DNA of 64,000 nt from Antitrichia curtipendula (Eukaryota > Streptophyta > Bryopsida > Hypnales > Leucodontaceae): assembly GCA_951230915.1 (NCBI GenBank), contig OX579636.1, positions 10,369,001-10,433,000 on the forward strand, read 5' to 3'. The position numbers and the translations under genes were made by a program. This document shows, one piece after another, positions 11,647 through 24,389 of the stretch (positions are counted from its first letter, which is position 1; every line of letters begins with the position of its first letter). Below the pieces are notes generated by a model. It was not told the DNA's origin and searched no databases. It saw only the letters and a program-made list of their open reading frames with translations.

Positions 11647-12966
11647 CTTCCTACCGCGGTACTCTTGCCACTATCGATCATGTGAACCTTGTTGGTGTGA
11701 ATTCTCGATTCTTAATAGCAAGACGGCGCTGAAGGTTGACGGATGTTTGCAGTGCGAGTCAAGCACTTTGAATGTTCGCACAAGCAAGAGTTTCAATCAG
11801 CTGTACGTTATTGAGAATGATGGAACACGTGATTGCATGTATATTTGACACGCGACCCCCTTTTTTTTTAATTTTCTCGTTCCAAAGTCGGGGATGAAAC
11901 TATCGTTGTACCTTTTCCCCCACTTGGCGTATCAAAATGTTCCATTAGAGTTTCAGAAAAAATTTGTTCCCTTTTTTTTGCTCCTCTTTTTCAACACATC
12001 TATGGAGGAACGCATTGTTGTGCACTTGTTTGTTTTTTGTCTCTAGCTGTTTCTGGAATCTTCCTTGGACAAGTCAGCATCATGATTCTCATGGCTAGGA
12101 CAATTATTGTGAAAAGCTTGCACATCATATAAGAGGACGATAGAACTCAGAGGAATAGTAATGCATGTACGCAAATATCGTACAAAAAGTTAACTGAGAT
12201 TTCTTTTTTGCTTGGAATTTTAGTTCGAGGCCAACCACAAGTAAGGGGACTACACCTAAAGTTGTAGTAACAACCATTTTGTTTTTGGTTCCCATTGTTA
12301 AACAATAAAAACTTTTGTTGGATCTCATTGAGAAGCAAACTCGAAATTTTTTTCTTGCATGCATTTTTGGGGACATTGTATGAATAAACTATACATTTTC
12401 TTGGGGCTCTCATGTTACAAGAGGACATACATTTTTGCCAAGGATTTTTTGGCAAACAGGTCACAATGAGGTGCCATTACCTTACAAAATTCCATCCATT
12501 ATCAAGCAAAGCAAGCACTTGTTACTCCTAATCTCCAGAGTATTTAAAAACCATGGTGGTGGTTTACACCCAAGCTAAAATTGATGGTCAGAGTTTCATT
12601 TCTACGTAAATGTTCAGTCAAATCAGTTCGGTGGCAATGGCTTGTGAACTGAACTGAAGCTGTCACCAAGTAAAACGGAATATATATGATTTTGATGTTC
12701 AGTATTTCCCAAGATATTGGTACCCTAAGTTGGAATAGGTGTTGAATAATATTGATGTGGGTGAAACTGTTTTCAATACATAGTTTCATCCACATGTATT
12801 GAACATTTTAAAATTTGGCTTGGGCAATTGACAAGGTCTTGGCAGAATCCATGGGAACCGATTTTATAGCTTTTGCATGCAATTTGGTACTTAAAAATAC
12901 TTTATACACTAGTATTATTCTGCTCCAGGACTTTGACAGAGTTCCTGATAGGCTATGAACACAGTT
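11647..12966. other. Intergenic DNA, no gene seen
   Basis: The stretch at about 11648-11848 is somewhat GC-richer and open in one frame but matches nothing I know. The rest is AT-rich, with overlapping minus-strand open frames of no recognisable content. Confidence 0.3.
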
Positions 12967-12970
12967 TTAA

Positions 12971-15324
12971 TCCCTCAAGGACGGGGTGCATTTTTCAAGA
13001 GAAATTGTTTTTTAAAACTGTCATTTTTTAGTGCATTGTCCAACATTGAAAACAAATTATTTATTTTCTAAATTTCAATTGTACTAAAGCATAGTACTAA
13101 AGCATAGTAGACTACTGTGAAAACGTGTTGGAAAAATTTCAATCCGTTTGACCACATGGATTGAAAGATTATTACGTTGGAAGTGAGGGGAAAAAAAACT
13201 TTTTTTTTAATTTCAACAAAATAGGGTCAGCAAACTTCAAGCCTTCTTGAATTAGAATTTTCTCTCTTCATGAATTTGCATAGATTTCTCCACCATTGAG
13301 TTCAAAATCTTATTAGGAACACTCATGGAGAATTTCAAAAGCAAATATGGAGTTTAGCTTGCACTTTAAACCACCTTGCAATGCAAAGAGCCGTGTTTTT
13401 TGTTTTTGTTTTTGGAACAAATGGTTATGTGGCCTTTCTTTAAAGAAGGTTATCGTGGCTCTTTCATTCTATGGGTTTGAATTGAAGGAGGTCAATTTTG
13501 AATATGCAATTTTGAGTATGTAATTTTTGTATGCAATTGTTGAATACACTAGCTCTGCATGATGGATGAAATGAAGTTTTGGAAACATTGTGGCAACAGT
13601 GTGTAGGGCCATCATTACAATCTAGTGAAAAGAGGTTGTCACCCCTGGTTTGTATTAGTTGCCCCCCCTGCCTTTCTCAAAAAATTTAAAGGCCGTTGAT
13701 TGTTTGTTTTTAAAAAATGATTACCTTCGAAATCACCATTGATTTCTTAGAAAATCACAAGCCGTTGATTTTGTGAGATTTAACTTGAGCCGTCCAAATA
13801 TCAATACAGATACGGATACCAAAATGAATACTGGGTACAGACACAATATTGTATACAAATACACAATAAATATTGAATGTGAATATGGATATAAATATGA
13901 TACAATACTAGATACAAATACGAATACGGATACGTGTACAAGATATGGGATGTTGTTTATCCCATATTGTTTCTCAATTGCATTCCTTTCTGAAAATTAC
14001 AAGAGGGCAAGGGGAAGGGGGAGGGTATGTAAATTTCAAAATTTCAAAATTAATTTCAAAAAATTCTGGGGGATTATCAGAGAATTAATAAAAAAATTGG
14101 ATTTGGGGTACATTGTGACACTTTTGTCACAATGCACCCAAAAGAGGCAGTCACTGCCTACCCCCCAACCTAACATCTTTTAACATATTTACCCTCTTTT
14201 TTTCTATAGACTTGAAGCTGCCCATTTTTTTTCTGAGGAAATTGGGCATTTTATTGCTTGAAAGAAATCATTGGCAAGGAAGCTAAGTAAATTGACAATA
14301 TACTAGTCATCTTTTGATGCTTTTTTGTCCAATGAGGAAATATTTTATTTGAAATCCAAATATTGAAAAGCGAAAGACATACATTCAAAATATGTGGGAA
14401 ATTTCAATAACTTTAACTTCACATATTGCAAGTTAATAGGGCTTGAAGTTAGAAGAAAATGTTTTACCTTCAAACCACCTTGACATAGCTAACAAAGTTT
14501 GACTCCTCCTAGCATGTCATTTGTGAACTAAAATTAGGTTTTTCTGGGACAAATTTATGCCACATTTATTAATTAGAGACATGCCAAATTTCAAAATTTA
14601 ATGGGAGGTTTAGCCAAAGATGCTTGAAAGATGTCCAAATTACCCAAAATTGCTTGTATTTGGAGGAAGAGCATAACTTTTGATCTAGGCATCCGAACAA
14701 TTTTTTAAAAATTTCCATGGAGAAGGGGAATGTTCCTATCTTGTGTCAAAATTTTGAGAACATCAATTAATCCCTAAAGGATCCAAGGCCATTTTTTGGT
14801 CAAAAAAGATTCAAATTGTTATTTTACTGCATACATCCAAAATTTAAATTAAATGTTTTTTGGAAGAATCAAACTATAGAAACTTATACTAGACTTGCAA
14901 AAATAGAGGTGATACAAATTTTGTGACGTTTGACATTATAGATTGAAAGATGTAAGTGTTTTAAGCAAAAGTTATTTTACCCTATCCAAGAATTTCAAAT
15001 GCTTTTGACTACCATTTTTGTGTGAGATTTTTGCACTATGGATTTTGAATTTAAAAATCTAGGATACTGAAGGTCATATTAGGCATATATCCACAAATTT
15101 TCAAGGCAAACAAAGACATGAAGCACATCCAAAAAAATCTTGCAATGAAACAATGTTCAAAGAATTGATAATACACTATATAATTTTCCAACCACATTTT
15201 CTATCACATATTTTGAAACGCAGAAATCCAAATGATGGATTAGAAGATATACAAATATTTCAGAAGCACAAAAAATAATTTGGTCTCAAACTCACAAATA
15301 AGGAGAATGATGAGTAGCTACAAT
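12971..15324. other. Repeat-derived AT-rich DNA with two solitary TTAA-family ends
   Basis: TTAA followed by TCCCTCAAGGACGGGG occurs at 12967, and TTAA followed by TCCCTAAAGGATCCAAGG at 14767. Both look like left ends of the TTAA family without a matching right end. An irregular ATAC-based hexamer tract (units such as GATACGGATACC and ATACAAATACG) runs from about 13797 to 13950. No gene is supported. Confidence 0.45.
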
Positions 15325-15451
15325 ACATGCAAATTTGGTGCTTATAAAGTTCAAGTCATCAACGTATACTTCAATGATCACAAAGCCATATTTATGTAGT
15401 TTGATAAAGAGGCATGGAAGCAATGGATCATTTATAAAGTAATGCTCAATA

Positions 15452-17098
15452 CAAGGACTCACAAAAGTTCTTGGCCACCAAGTGAAAAACCACTTGGCAT
15501 ATAATTACAGAGAGAGTATTAAGAATCAACCGTCCAAATTAATTATGGTTAATCGGCATCATTTCATGAAGTATTAGTTGGCTTCTTTTGAGTAATACAA
15601 GTGGAGCATTTTTGTGGAAGTAGTTGAATGGATCTTAAAGGTAGCCAACTACATATGTGGATTCTAGTTACTTATTCTTTCACTTGTCTTTTCTATGTTC
15701 ATAGAGAGCTTTGAGAGCTTTCAAAAGTCATATGTTGAGACTCTTCATATTTTTCAATGATCAAGATGAAGAAAACAAGTTTTCATGAGCGTTCCTAAGT
15801 CATAGCATTGGGTGAGCAAGGGTTCTTACAATGTTTCATAGCAAGTCATTTAGACATTCCTCATAGCATAGTAGGAAGCATTTTAGTGCGATTTAGAAAA
15901 GATGGAGAGGTGATTGATCATCTAAGATCATGAAGACCACATCTATTGAGCATTCATGATGAGAGACTTGCTATGAGGATGTTGAATCAGCCAAAATTAG
16001 GAACTATGGCAACAATAGGTCGTGAACTGAGAGCTTAGGGTCTTCGCTGGAGCGACGAAAATACCTATAGAAGTTTTCGGCAGCAAGGCTTTGGATAGAG
16101 AATGAAGAGAAAAAAAACCATTGTTGACAAAGAGGCATCACCAGAAGCGGTTGTAGTGAACAAAGACTTCACAAGATTGTGATACAAAAGACTAGAACCA
16201 CGTAATTTGGTCAGAGGAATTGAAATTCAATGTTTTTGGTTCAAATGGCCGTCAATGGTGTTGGAAAAGTCTTTTAGAGCCTCTACGTGATTGTCATATG
16301 CAGCCTAAGGCTAAATATGGTGGTGGTAGTATTATGGTATGGGGATGCATGAGTTGGATAGGTGTTGGAAACCTCCACCGCATTGATGACATTATGAATT
16401 TGCAAATTTATGTTGACATTTGGGATTCGTAGTTGCTAGATACTATTGAGAAATAAGGTTTTGATGAAGCAAAAATAATCTTCTAGCATGATAATGACCT
16501 AAAGCACACATCTAGTCTTGTTCAATGATGGCTAGGGCAACATGATTTTTTGTGATGGAGTGGCCACCACAATCTCCTTATGTAAATTCTATCAAGCACT
16601 TGTGGAATGAAGTAGATAGACACTTAAGGTGGTTTAGTAATTTGCCAAGAAGCAAAGATGACTTGTGGGAGAAGATTTAGGTTGTTTGGCAAACCATTGA
16701 AGTAGAATACTTACAAAAGCTCATCCGTACAATGCCAGCAAGGGTGGTTGATCTTCTTGCAGCTTAGGGTGGATACACACGTTGATAGACTTATAGTGGT
16801 TGCACATGATTTATTATTTACTACTTATTAGCTTTATGTTTCAAATTTTGTTTGTATTATCATAATTTCCTATGTAATGATTGTAATCAATATAAATTCT
16901 TGGCCATAGTTGCTACACACCTTTTTTTGTATTTTTGCTTACAATGTAATTTTCTATGTATGAAATTTTGACCACATGTTCTTGACAGCAAATGAGGTAT
17001 CCATGAATAATCTTACCAATGAATTGTTTCTAGTCCAAAAGATATTGTCGAATTTTTATATTTACAAAAGAATGGCCATGAACTTTTGTGAGTCACTC
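15452..17098 (+). mobile_element. Complete Tc1-like DNA transposon (1647 bp), transposase dead
   Basis: TA occurs on both sides (15450-15451 and 17099-17100). The ends are inverted: left CAAGGACTCACAAAAGTTCT, right on the opposite strand GAGTGACTCACAAAAGTTCA, both continuing into TGGCCA. Length and TA duplication are typical of the Tc1/mariner superfamily. A further TTCTTGGCCATAG block near 16899 could be an internal end repeat. The element lies inside the reverse transcriptase of a minus-strand copia relic: joining the flanks through one TA restores the copia frame (...CAA GAC TAA TTT ATT GAG CAT...), which proves the order of insertion. Confidence 0.93.
15800..16785 (+). pseudogene. Tc1-like transposase relic (DD34E type)
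   Basis: The encoded enzyme would cut and paste its own element at TA sites. The N-terminal helix-turn-helix region reads LDIPHSIVGSILVRFRKDGE near 15850-15905. The catalytic half begins VIWSEELKFNVFGSNGRQW (16202 on), then GGGSIMVWGCMS and GVGNLHRIDDIM, a stop after WDS, then HDNDLKHTSSLVQ (about 16487-16525). After a frameshift come MEWPPQSPYVNSIKHLWNE and IRTMPARVVDLL. Spacing from the second aspartate to the third catalytic position is 34 residues, hence DD34E. The first aspartate is E (16214-16216), the second is kept (16490-16492) and the glutamate is K (16594-16596). With several in-frame stops the protein is non-functional. Confidence 0.92.
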
Positions 17099-19860
17099 TA
17101 AATTAGTCTTGCAATCATCGATAACACAAGTGTCTAAATTGCTTAAGACCATATAATGTCCGTTATAATTTAATACCACAATGTTGGTCTAGAATGAATA
17201 TAGTTTGACTTATGGTTTCTGGTTTCAAGACCAAATGAGACTTTCATATAGATTTTAACATCAAGGAAGCTATATAGATAAGTAGTGATTACATCCATAA
17301 GAAGCATCTCAAGGATGGTGTGCACTGTTATTCCAATAATATATTTGAAAATAATAGAATCCATAAGTGATGAATATGTAGAATTACAATCAATACCAAA
17401 TTTATGTTTGAAACCATGAGCAACTAGAGTGGCTTTGTAACAAATAATCTGACTTTTTTGAGTGCGTTTGCATACAAATACTAGCTTATATTCAAGAGGT
17501 CAAAAAGTGAGATTATTCATAATAGGTCCAAAGACCTTTTCCTTATGCAAAGAAGCGTACTCCTCCTTGATTGCAGATTTTCACTTTAGCCAATTTGAAT
17601 GACAAATTGCTTTTTCTATAGTTTTTGGTTCAGAATCTTCTTTCTCTTAAGAAAAACTTTCAACAATCCTACAAATAAAAAATTTATCTACATTGCAGTT
17701 GTTGCTTTGTACCAAATAACACATGTACCACAATACATCACAAATAATTTTGTATTAAACTTGAGCTTTTCTTACTTATAAGCAATGGTTTCTTCCGTAG
17801 TAATTGCAATGCTAATTTATATGGATGAACAATTTGATATCAATAATTTTGTAAAATTGCCAGTGGTTGTTGCAGGCATAGAAAACATAGTAATATCAAT
17901 CATTGCCTTGTATTTGCATGGTTGTTTATCCGGTCCACGAGTCGTTTGCCCTTTGGTTGAAGAAATGGAGTTGTAATGGTTTTTAGCATTGAAACTCGAG
18001 CAAGAACATTTTGAGCTTCATTTAGTGAAGTTTTGATCATTCTTGATGCATCATTGAAACCATCAAGTATTTTAATTTGTAATCTTTTGCAAATACAAAA
18101 TACCAAAGATATTCTAGGATCAAGATTCAGTGTAAATGTTTGTAGTGCCTTGAACATAAGGCCCTTAGAATTCTCTTGAATAGATGCTCCTCCTTAACAA
18201 TGAAAATATGTCTTCTTCAAATCAACAATTGGCAAAGCAAGCATGAAATAGCATACCAATTAATAGATTGATATAACGAATATGCTTGAAGAATTAAATC
18301 CAATATAGATGCCTTCTTATGACGTTGAGGTTCTGGGATTGGAACTCATATATGGCAATCAAATACTTACAAATGGAGTACATTGAGAACACGTTCCAAA
18401 AAAACTATTGTAAAAAAGCAATTTTTTAAAATAAAGGACAAAGTCAAATTAGAGTTTTAGCATGTAAAATTGCATGTCCCCATATAGATGCAAGAAAATT
18501 TGCTTGAAAAAACAATGGTCTTGTAATAAATTAAATCCGTTTAATAAAAGACTCTGCCAATCTATTCTAGGTATATTCATATGGAACTGAATATGTCAAG
18601 TCAATCCCTATTGTAGTGCAATAATTTTCACCAAATATCTTTGATGGAAATTCTTGAACATTATCTATACGTGGTGTTTTGATTGATTAATCATAGAAAT
18701 GAATTTTGAAACATATTAGTATTTAAAGTAAATTGACAAAAGTCAAATTTCTCGTTAAAAATACTAAGATTTGTGATTGTTTACTTAGTGCATCATCCAA
18801 AATCAAAAAATATTTGAAGGATCTAGACATAGGATTCAATAGACCACAAATATCACCATGTAGCCTTAAAAAGCATTGGTAATTCATGAGGAAGCCCCCA
18901 CAATGATGGTTTGGCAATTAATTTACCTTATACGCATGTTTGATACAATATTATTGAATTGGCATCTGTTGGCTGCAAATTATGTCTAGCAATACATTGA
19001 ATAATTCTTTTGAATGAAGTACAACCTAGATGGCTCAATATTCTATGCCAAAGAATTTTTTTTTGTTAACTTTACAAAATAATGCAAAATTAGGTATAAC
19101 ATGTTATTGGATTGCAATTCAATACAAACCATTTGTTGTAGCAAGACTATTTCTACAATTTTATTATTTTATATAAAAACTAGATTCTCTTGCCTATCTA
19201 GAATCTTAATCAAAAGATGAAATCATTGGTATGCACATCTCGATATTTTATCAGAATCTAGGGGCAGAAGTAGAAAATATAGCACACGTATATGTGATGA
19301 TGATGCCCTTAGGCAATATCACCTTTGCAACATGGATTTTAGAAACTGTGGTTCCAATTGAATGGGCCTTTGCATTGTGTAAGAGGAGTTCATTTTGCTT
19401 TTGAGAAAGAAGTAAGAAAGACATGTGATCATAGTAAAATTGCATGTTCTGTACTGCTATATAAGTACAACAGATACTAGTAGGAATTTTGAGAGAGTTT
19501 TTTTCAATCATCACCTCCTCAGTAATAGCTTGATCACACAACTTCAGTTGTAATATAATTGTTGAAAAACCCAATAGTCCTAAATGAGTCCAATCATGAA
19601 GGGCTTTGGAAAGGAAAATGTTTTTTTGGTGGTCAAAACAAGATTTGAACTTGTACCAAAGCTCATTTGGATTTTCAAGTTTTAGATATTGATGTTGCAA
19701 AGAAGGAATAAAATGGTGACGATGTAAAAGCAATGTTTTCAAAAAAGTAGAGATGGAAACAAAGGTTATTACAATAGAAAGATGGACAAAAGTAATACAA
19801 ATATATGTGTTTTCGCAATTTTTGCCCATAAAAACAGTTATTTTGATCAATTGTCAGTTA

Positions 19861-21556
19861 TAGAGAAAGAAGAGTTGAAATCTTGGTGGTTCAATATTTA
19901 TAGTGGCCTCTGAAGTTACTATTAATGTAGCAATGGAAGAGGTCAAAGTACTCATAATAGAAAAATAAATAAAATAAGGACTAAAATAAGTTTAAGAAAT
20001 TAATAATAATAATAATGGTCGACAAAAAAATTGCAAATCTAAAAGAAGAATTCATATAGATATAGATATTCTAACTAAAAAAATATCCACTCTATAAATT
20101 ATATCAACCTACTTTCAAATCCTCATTTTTTTTTAATATTATATTTTAAAATGAAATATAAAATATAAAAATATCAATCAAATCAAAATAATAAATAAAT
20201 AAATAATAAAACTATGGCATATGGAGGGGAGAGAAGGGACATTGTAAGGAAAACATAGGAAGCAGTTATGCTCTAAAGAAAGAAGTGACTGCAAAGAAAG
20301 AAAGGACTAAGTGAAAGAGTTGGAGCAGTGGAATTGCGGACATAGAGCTCAAAGAGTTAGGATCGTCATGAAGGCAAGAAAAAAAGTTGGAAGGAGGGCA
20401 TCAAAGAAGTTGGAGAGAAGTAGGCAGGGAAGCAAGGTTGAGAGGCATAGGAAGGTGGAAAAAAAGTGTCGGGTAGCGAGGCAAAGAGTGTCAAGGGAAA
20501 GAAAATAGGCATCAAAAGAAAAAAAATTGTGGGGGGGGAAGGGGAAGAAGTAGGTTGTAAAGCCATCTCAAAAAAATTTAAATTGGAAATTTAAGACTCA
20601 AAACAAAAGCATGTAAGAGTGTACTAATTAGGTGTTGTAACTAAGAAACAAAACAAACCACAAAGCCTCTAAAAATGAGGTATACAAGTATAAAGTATCT
20701 TTTAAAAACAAGTTTAAGGACATATATAAAGGAGAGAGAAGGAATAAACTTCCTCCACTGTTCACCTAAAAGATCCTTATATAACCATTTGTTGAATATT
20801 CATCTACAATATTTAAAGAGCATGTAAAAATATTTCTTAATCAAAATAAGTCAATTGAAAGCTCTTCAAGATCTATTTGACCATATGGGATTTGACCATT
20901 TTTTCTTCAAGGACAATAAACAAACCATTTTAGTAATTCCTTTTCACCGGTGAAAGAATCTCATTGATTAGCCAATAATGCGGTTATATGTGTCTCTTAG
21001 TCAACTATAGATCTCATCTTCAACATGTTGGGCCATTTTTCTTCATTAAAAAGCAAAACTTATTATTTTTCATATATAATAAAATTTAGGAAGCTTAAAT
21101 TTATATTTGAAATCCAAGAAAGTTACAAAATAGTAAAGAGGTCAAAAATATAAAAGTAACCAACTACAAAATACAAGGCAACCTTTCACATTTATCCACA
21201 AAGATAATAAATTTGAAGTTTTGCACCTTTCATACACAAAATCCTATGATATCTAGCTTTAAAGAGTTGGTTTTACCAAAAAAAAAACTTCACTTCTATA
21301 TTGCAAATAAAATATTTACAATAAAATGTCATGCAACTTTGCCAAATAAAAATCACATAATGGCAATACCACAATTGTCTTATTAGTGAGTGAAAATTAG
21401 CATCACCTACAAAACTAAGTAATGTCAATGAATTCACTTTAATTGTTTTAGAATATAGCTTAAAGCTTTCATCTTTCTAAAGGCTAAAGAATTTTCAAAT
21501 CTACAACCATAAATTGTAGTTTTGCATTTAGTTGAAATGGAGGATCTGTAGTGCCA
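19861..21556. other. AT-rich DNA around the copia 5' side, no gene seen
   Basis: This should include the copia leader and 5' long terminal repeat on the minus strand, but neither a primer-binding site nor repeat ends could be placed with confidence. The purine-rich open frames at 20311-20566 are low-complexity and not called. Confidence 0.35.
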
Positions 21557-21560
21557 TTAA

Positions 21561-22570
21561 CCCCTAAAGAACCAAGTAGCATTTTTTTGACAACTTAGCG
21601 TTTCTGGTCATCCATTTACGAACAAATTTTCCATTTTTTTTCTTTTAAATATTCACACAACATGTGTACAAGGAGTTTCCTTAACCCCTAAAGGATTGTT
21701 TGTCCCCTCGGGAGACAATTTAGATACAGGTAGGTTCTTATTGTCTCAATTTGAAGTGATATTTTTTTAGATTTTTTGAAGTTGTGTAGTTTAGCGAGAA
21801 CTTTGTGGATATATAATTATTGTTTCAATTGGATGCCATATGAAAAAGTTATGGCACAATAAGCAAAAAATGGAGACTGGCAGGCAGCCCAAAAAAATTA
21901 CAAAAAGTCAAAATAATCTTTTGGGGGATTTTTTTTCTAAAGTATTATGTTTTTATATATACTTGAAGTTTTTATTCATTTTGATTGGACTAGGGATGAG
22001 AAAGTTACGGACAAGCTTAGTTTTGGGGGCAATTTAAGCATCTTTTTAAGAAAAAACTTTTTGTTCAACTTTGAGTGGTTTTTGACATAAAACATCCTCG
22101 GGGCTTTAGGGGTTAAAGCCACGGTTAAAGCACAACAATTTTCATGAATTTTGACTACATGGTTACAAAGTTATAGTATGATATGTTGTTTATTTTAGAG
22201 ACTAGACAATATGGGCAACTAAAAATTTACTTTCTGAAGAAATAAAAATTTAAAATTGGTTTTCCAAATTTATATATATGTGGAAAGCTTCTAATCACTT
22301 TATTTAAATAATGAAATGAAAGTTATGAGGATTTTTGATTTGCGTGCAGTTATGGAATTTCTTCTCTCAAATAAACTTCAAAGTCTTTTATTTAACTCAA
22401 TTTTTAATATTTTTGGAAAAAATTAAAATCATAGGATGTAGATTGTCTTTATAACATTACAACCATTGGATTTGACATTTTTTAATTCCATAATTAAATT
22501 CTTAAAATTTTAGTATTTTAAATTATTTTCTATTTTTTCCTACTTACTATTTTTTTAAAGCATGAATATG
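21561..22570 (+). mobile_element. TTAA-family element (type A), interrupted by a second family member
   Basis: Left end: TTAA (21557-21560) then CCCCTAAAGAACCAAG. The interior follows the order seen in the copy at 59638-60180 up to the 'CTACTTACTATT' block near 22545, after which similarity is lost. A 428-bp related element sits between the AAGGAGTTTCC and AGCC...CACAACAATTTTCATG blocks, which are adjacent in uninterrupted copies. Confidence 0.82.
21685..22112 (+). mobile_element. 428-bp TTAA-family element nested in a related element
   Basis: TTAA at 21681-21684, then CCCCTAAAGG; at the right CTTTAGGGG ends at 22112, followed by TTAA at 22113-22116. The left interior reads TTGTCCCCTCGGGAGACAA, the type B signature also present at 36840. 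The uninterrupted host site in other copies reads GTAGCTTTAAAGCCC, which contains a single TTAA. The nested copy therefore demonstrates target-site duplication of TTAA. Confidence 0.9.
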
Positions 22571-23618
22571 AAAAAAAAATGCTAAAACTTTTTATATGTA
22601 TTCACAATTTATTTCTTCAATATGTCATGGTGATTTGCAAGTTGTATGATCTATATATTTTTCAATAAAAAATTTGAAAGATGAAATCTAACCATTTGGG
22701 AAGAGTTGAAAATACTTCTTTTAAAAATCCAAGCATCATGTTCTTGCAATTGGTAAGGTTTTTTATTTTGGAATTTTAGAAGGGTGTACTCTAAAAGTTA
22801 ACAAAAGGATCTTATAGTTGGATTTGTTAAAAAATAAATAAAGATCTAGATTTTTGCCTTACTTTAGAGACTAGTATTTTGAAGTAGTTTGGAGCTTCTA
22901 AACATGAAAAAACTTTAGGAGCTAAGGCATGAGGATTTTGGAATAGTCAATAGATCATTGTCAAATTAATTTAAAAGCATGTCAACTTCAAAACTTCACC
23001 TCTTTGGTATACTAAGTTTTACATGATGAACTAAAATGATGTGTTTTGCTTTCTTTGTAGAGCTTCTATAAGCATTAAAGATGATTATGAAAGAAATGGA
23101 TGTAACATATAATTATATAGAATTTAAAGGTTAAAGGTTCTTATAATGAAAAATGAAGTGAATTTAGTCTTTTTTTAAGCCTATGCAAGAATTTTTGAAG
23201 ATACACTCATATTCTAGATTTCTTTGGTGAAGTTAGGTCATTTTTGTATCAAAGTGCTTATAATTGCTTTGTTTTCAATTTTGTAACCTTTCTTTTTTGT
23301 ATCCTATGCATAGGAACACTTTTAACTACTTCATGTCAATGTCCATCACAAGTTGAATAATTGTGCACTAAAATTGTAAGAGAAACTTTCTACCCATAGG
23401 CTTTTTGGTGAAGAAAGGGTAAACAATGATTCTTAGTTGTTAGTTGGTAATTACTTTAAATTAACAAATGAATGCTATTGCTCATGAATTAAGGTAAAAT
23501 TATTCATAGTTGGCATTGTCCCTAATACAAGACCTATTGGATGAATAGCAAATTTAAATGAGCCTTGGATTTCTCTTGAGGATTTGAGGAGGTATTAGAT
23601 ACCCATGGAAGTTTTAAG
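22571..23618. other. AT-rich intergenic DNA, no gene seen
   Basis: No supported reading frame or repeat terminus in this stretch. Confidence 0.35.
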
Positions 23619-23622
23619 TTAA

Positions 23623-24219
23623 CCCTAAAGGACCATAAGGCCACCACATGGCTTCTACAACTACATTTGTAAAAAGATTTGATATGTGAACTTTACTAAC
23701 AGCTTGTAAGCAACAAAGAGATTCTAGATGATTTTATTTGTTGAATCCGTCAATGCCATCCAATTGAGAAATGGTTGAGTGTGCAATTTTGGGTGAATCT
23801 TTTGAGAATAAAAGAGGCATTGTGGGTCATTACTTCACATTCTCATATCTTTTTTTCTACACCTCAAAATGATTTGAAAAAAATTATACATCAATATTAT
23901 AATGATATGCACATATAGAAAAAAAATCAGAACTTTTGGAGCACTTTTGAGCATTCTGATTTCAACATTTTGATTTCAACGTACATACAAAGTACTCCCT
24001 AATCAAACATCTTTCGTCAATCTTTTCAACAATAGCATTTTCTCAAAAATTGTGCGATTTTGTTGATCTTTTTTTAATTTAGGAAAGCTAAATAAGACTT
24101 GTTTCATTTCAACAATGGTGATCATCAAAATTATTCCACATGAACGAGGAATTATGCTTGTTACAAGAACTAGTCAAGAAAACAAGGACTATTGTCAAAC
24201 ACCTCTAGTCCTTTAGGGG
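23623..24219. mobile_element. 597-bp TTAA-family element
   Basis: Left flank TTAA (23619-23622) and end CCCTAAAGGACCATAAGG. The right end reads CCCCTAAAGGACTAGAGG on the other strand and is followed by CTAA, a one-base decay of TTAA. No coding capacity. Confidence 0.72.
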
Positions 24220-24389
24220 CTAAATGTGAAGAACATCATATAGTTGACACACAAAATGTGGTAGGGATACCTCAAATTTAAAATTCATTTAACCAAGGGA
24301 CTTCCTTGCATGTAGAAGATGGCAAAAGGAGCCTTAAGTCCTCAACTAGTGAAGGTCAATAATGTTATGTGTTTTAATTGGGTATTTTG

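Larger units (their letters stand above)
15325..19860 (-). pseudogene. Degenerate Ty1/copia retrotransposon, split by a Tc1-like element
   Basis: Read on the minus strand the order is gag, integrase, reverse transcriptase, as in Ty1/copia. Gag (about 19850-19300) shows the UBN2-type block NELWYKFKSCFDHQK...LHDWTHL...LKLCDQAITEEVM. The pre-integrase block LWHRILSHLGC lies near 19040, and integrase reads HGDICGLLNPMSRSFKYFLI at about 18780-18870. The linker NLDPRISLVFCIC... is near 18100. Reverse transcriptase reads EYKLVFVCKRTQKS (about 17480), LLMDVITTYLYSFLDVKIYM (about 17250-17310), LYGLKQ (17139-17156), then after the Tc1 insert FINDPLLPCLFIKL and the catalytic YVDD (15355-15366). Similarity stops soon after YVDD, so RNase H and the 3' end are missing. 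Stops and frameshifts are throughout. Long terminal repeats were not identified. It is an old, inactive copy. Confidence 0.9.

Noticed and set aside
20311..20566. Basic and proline-rich frames on opposite strands
   Set aside because: Both are products of a purine-rich low-complexity tract.
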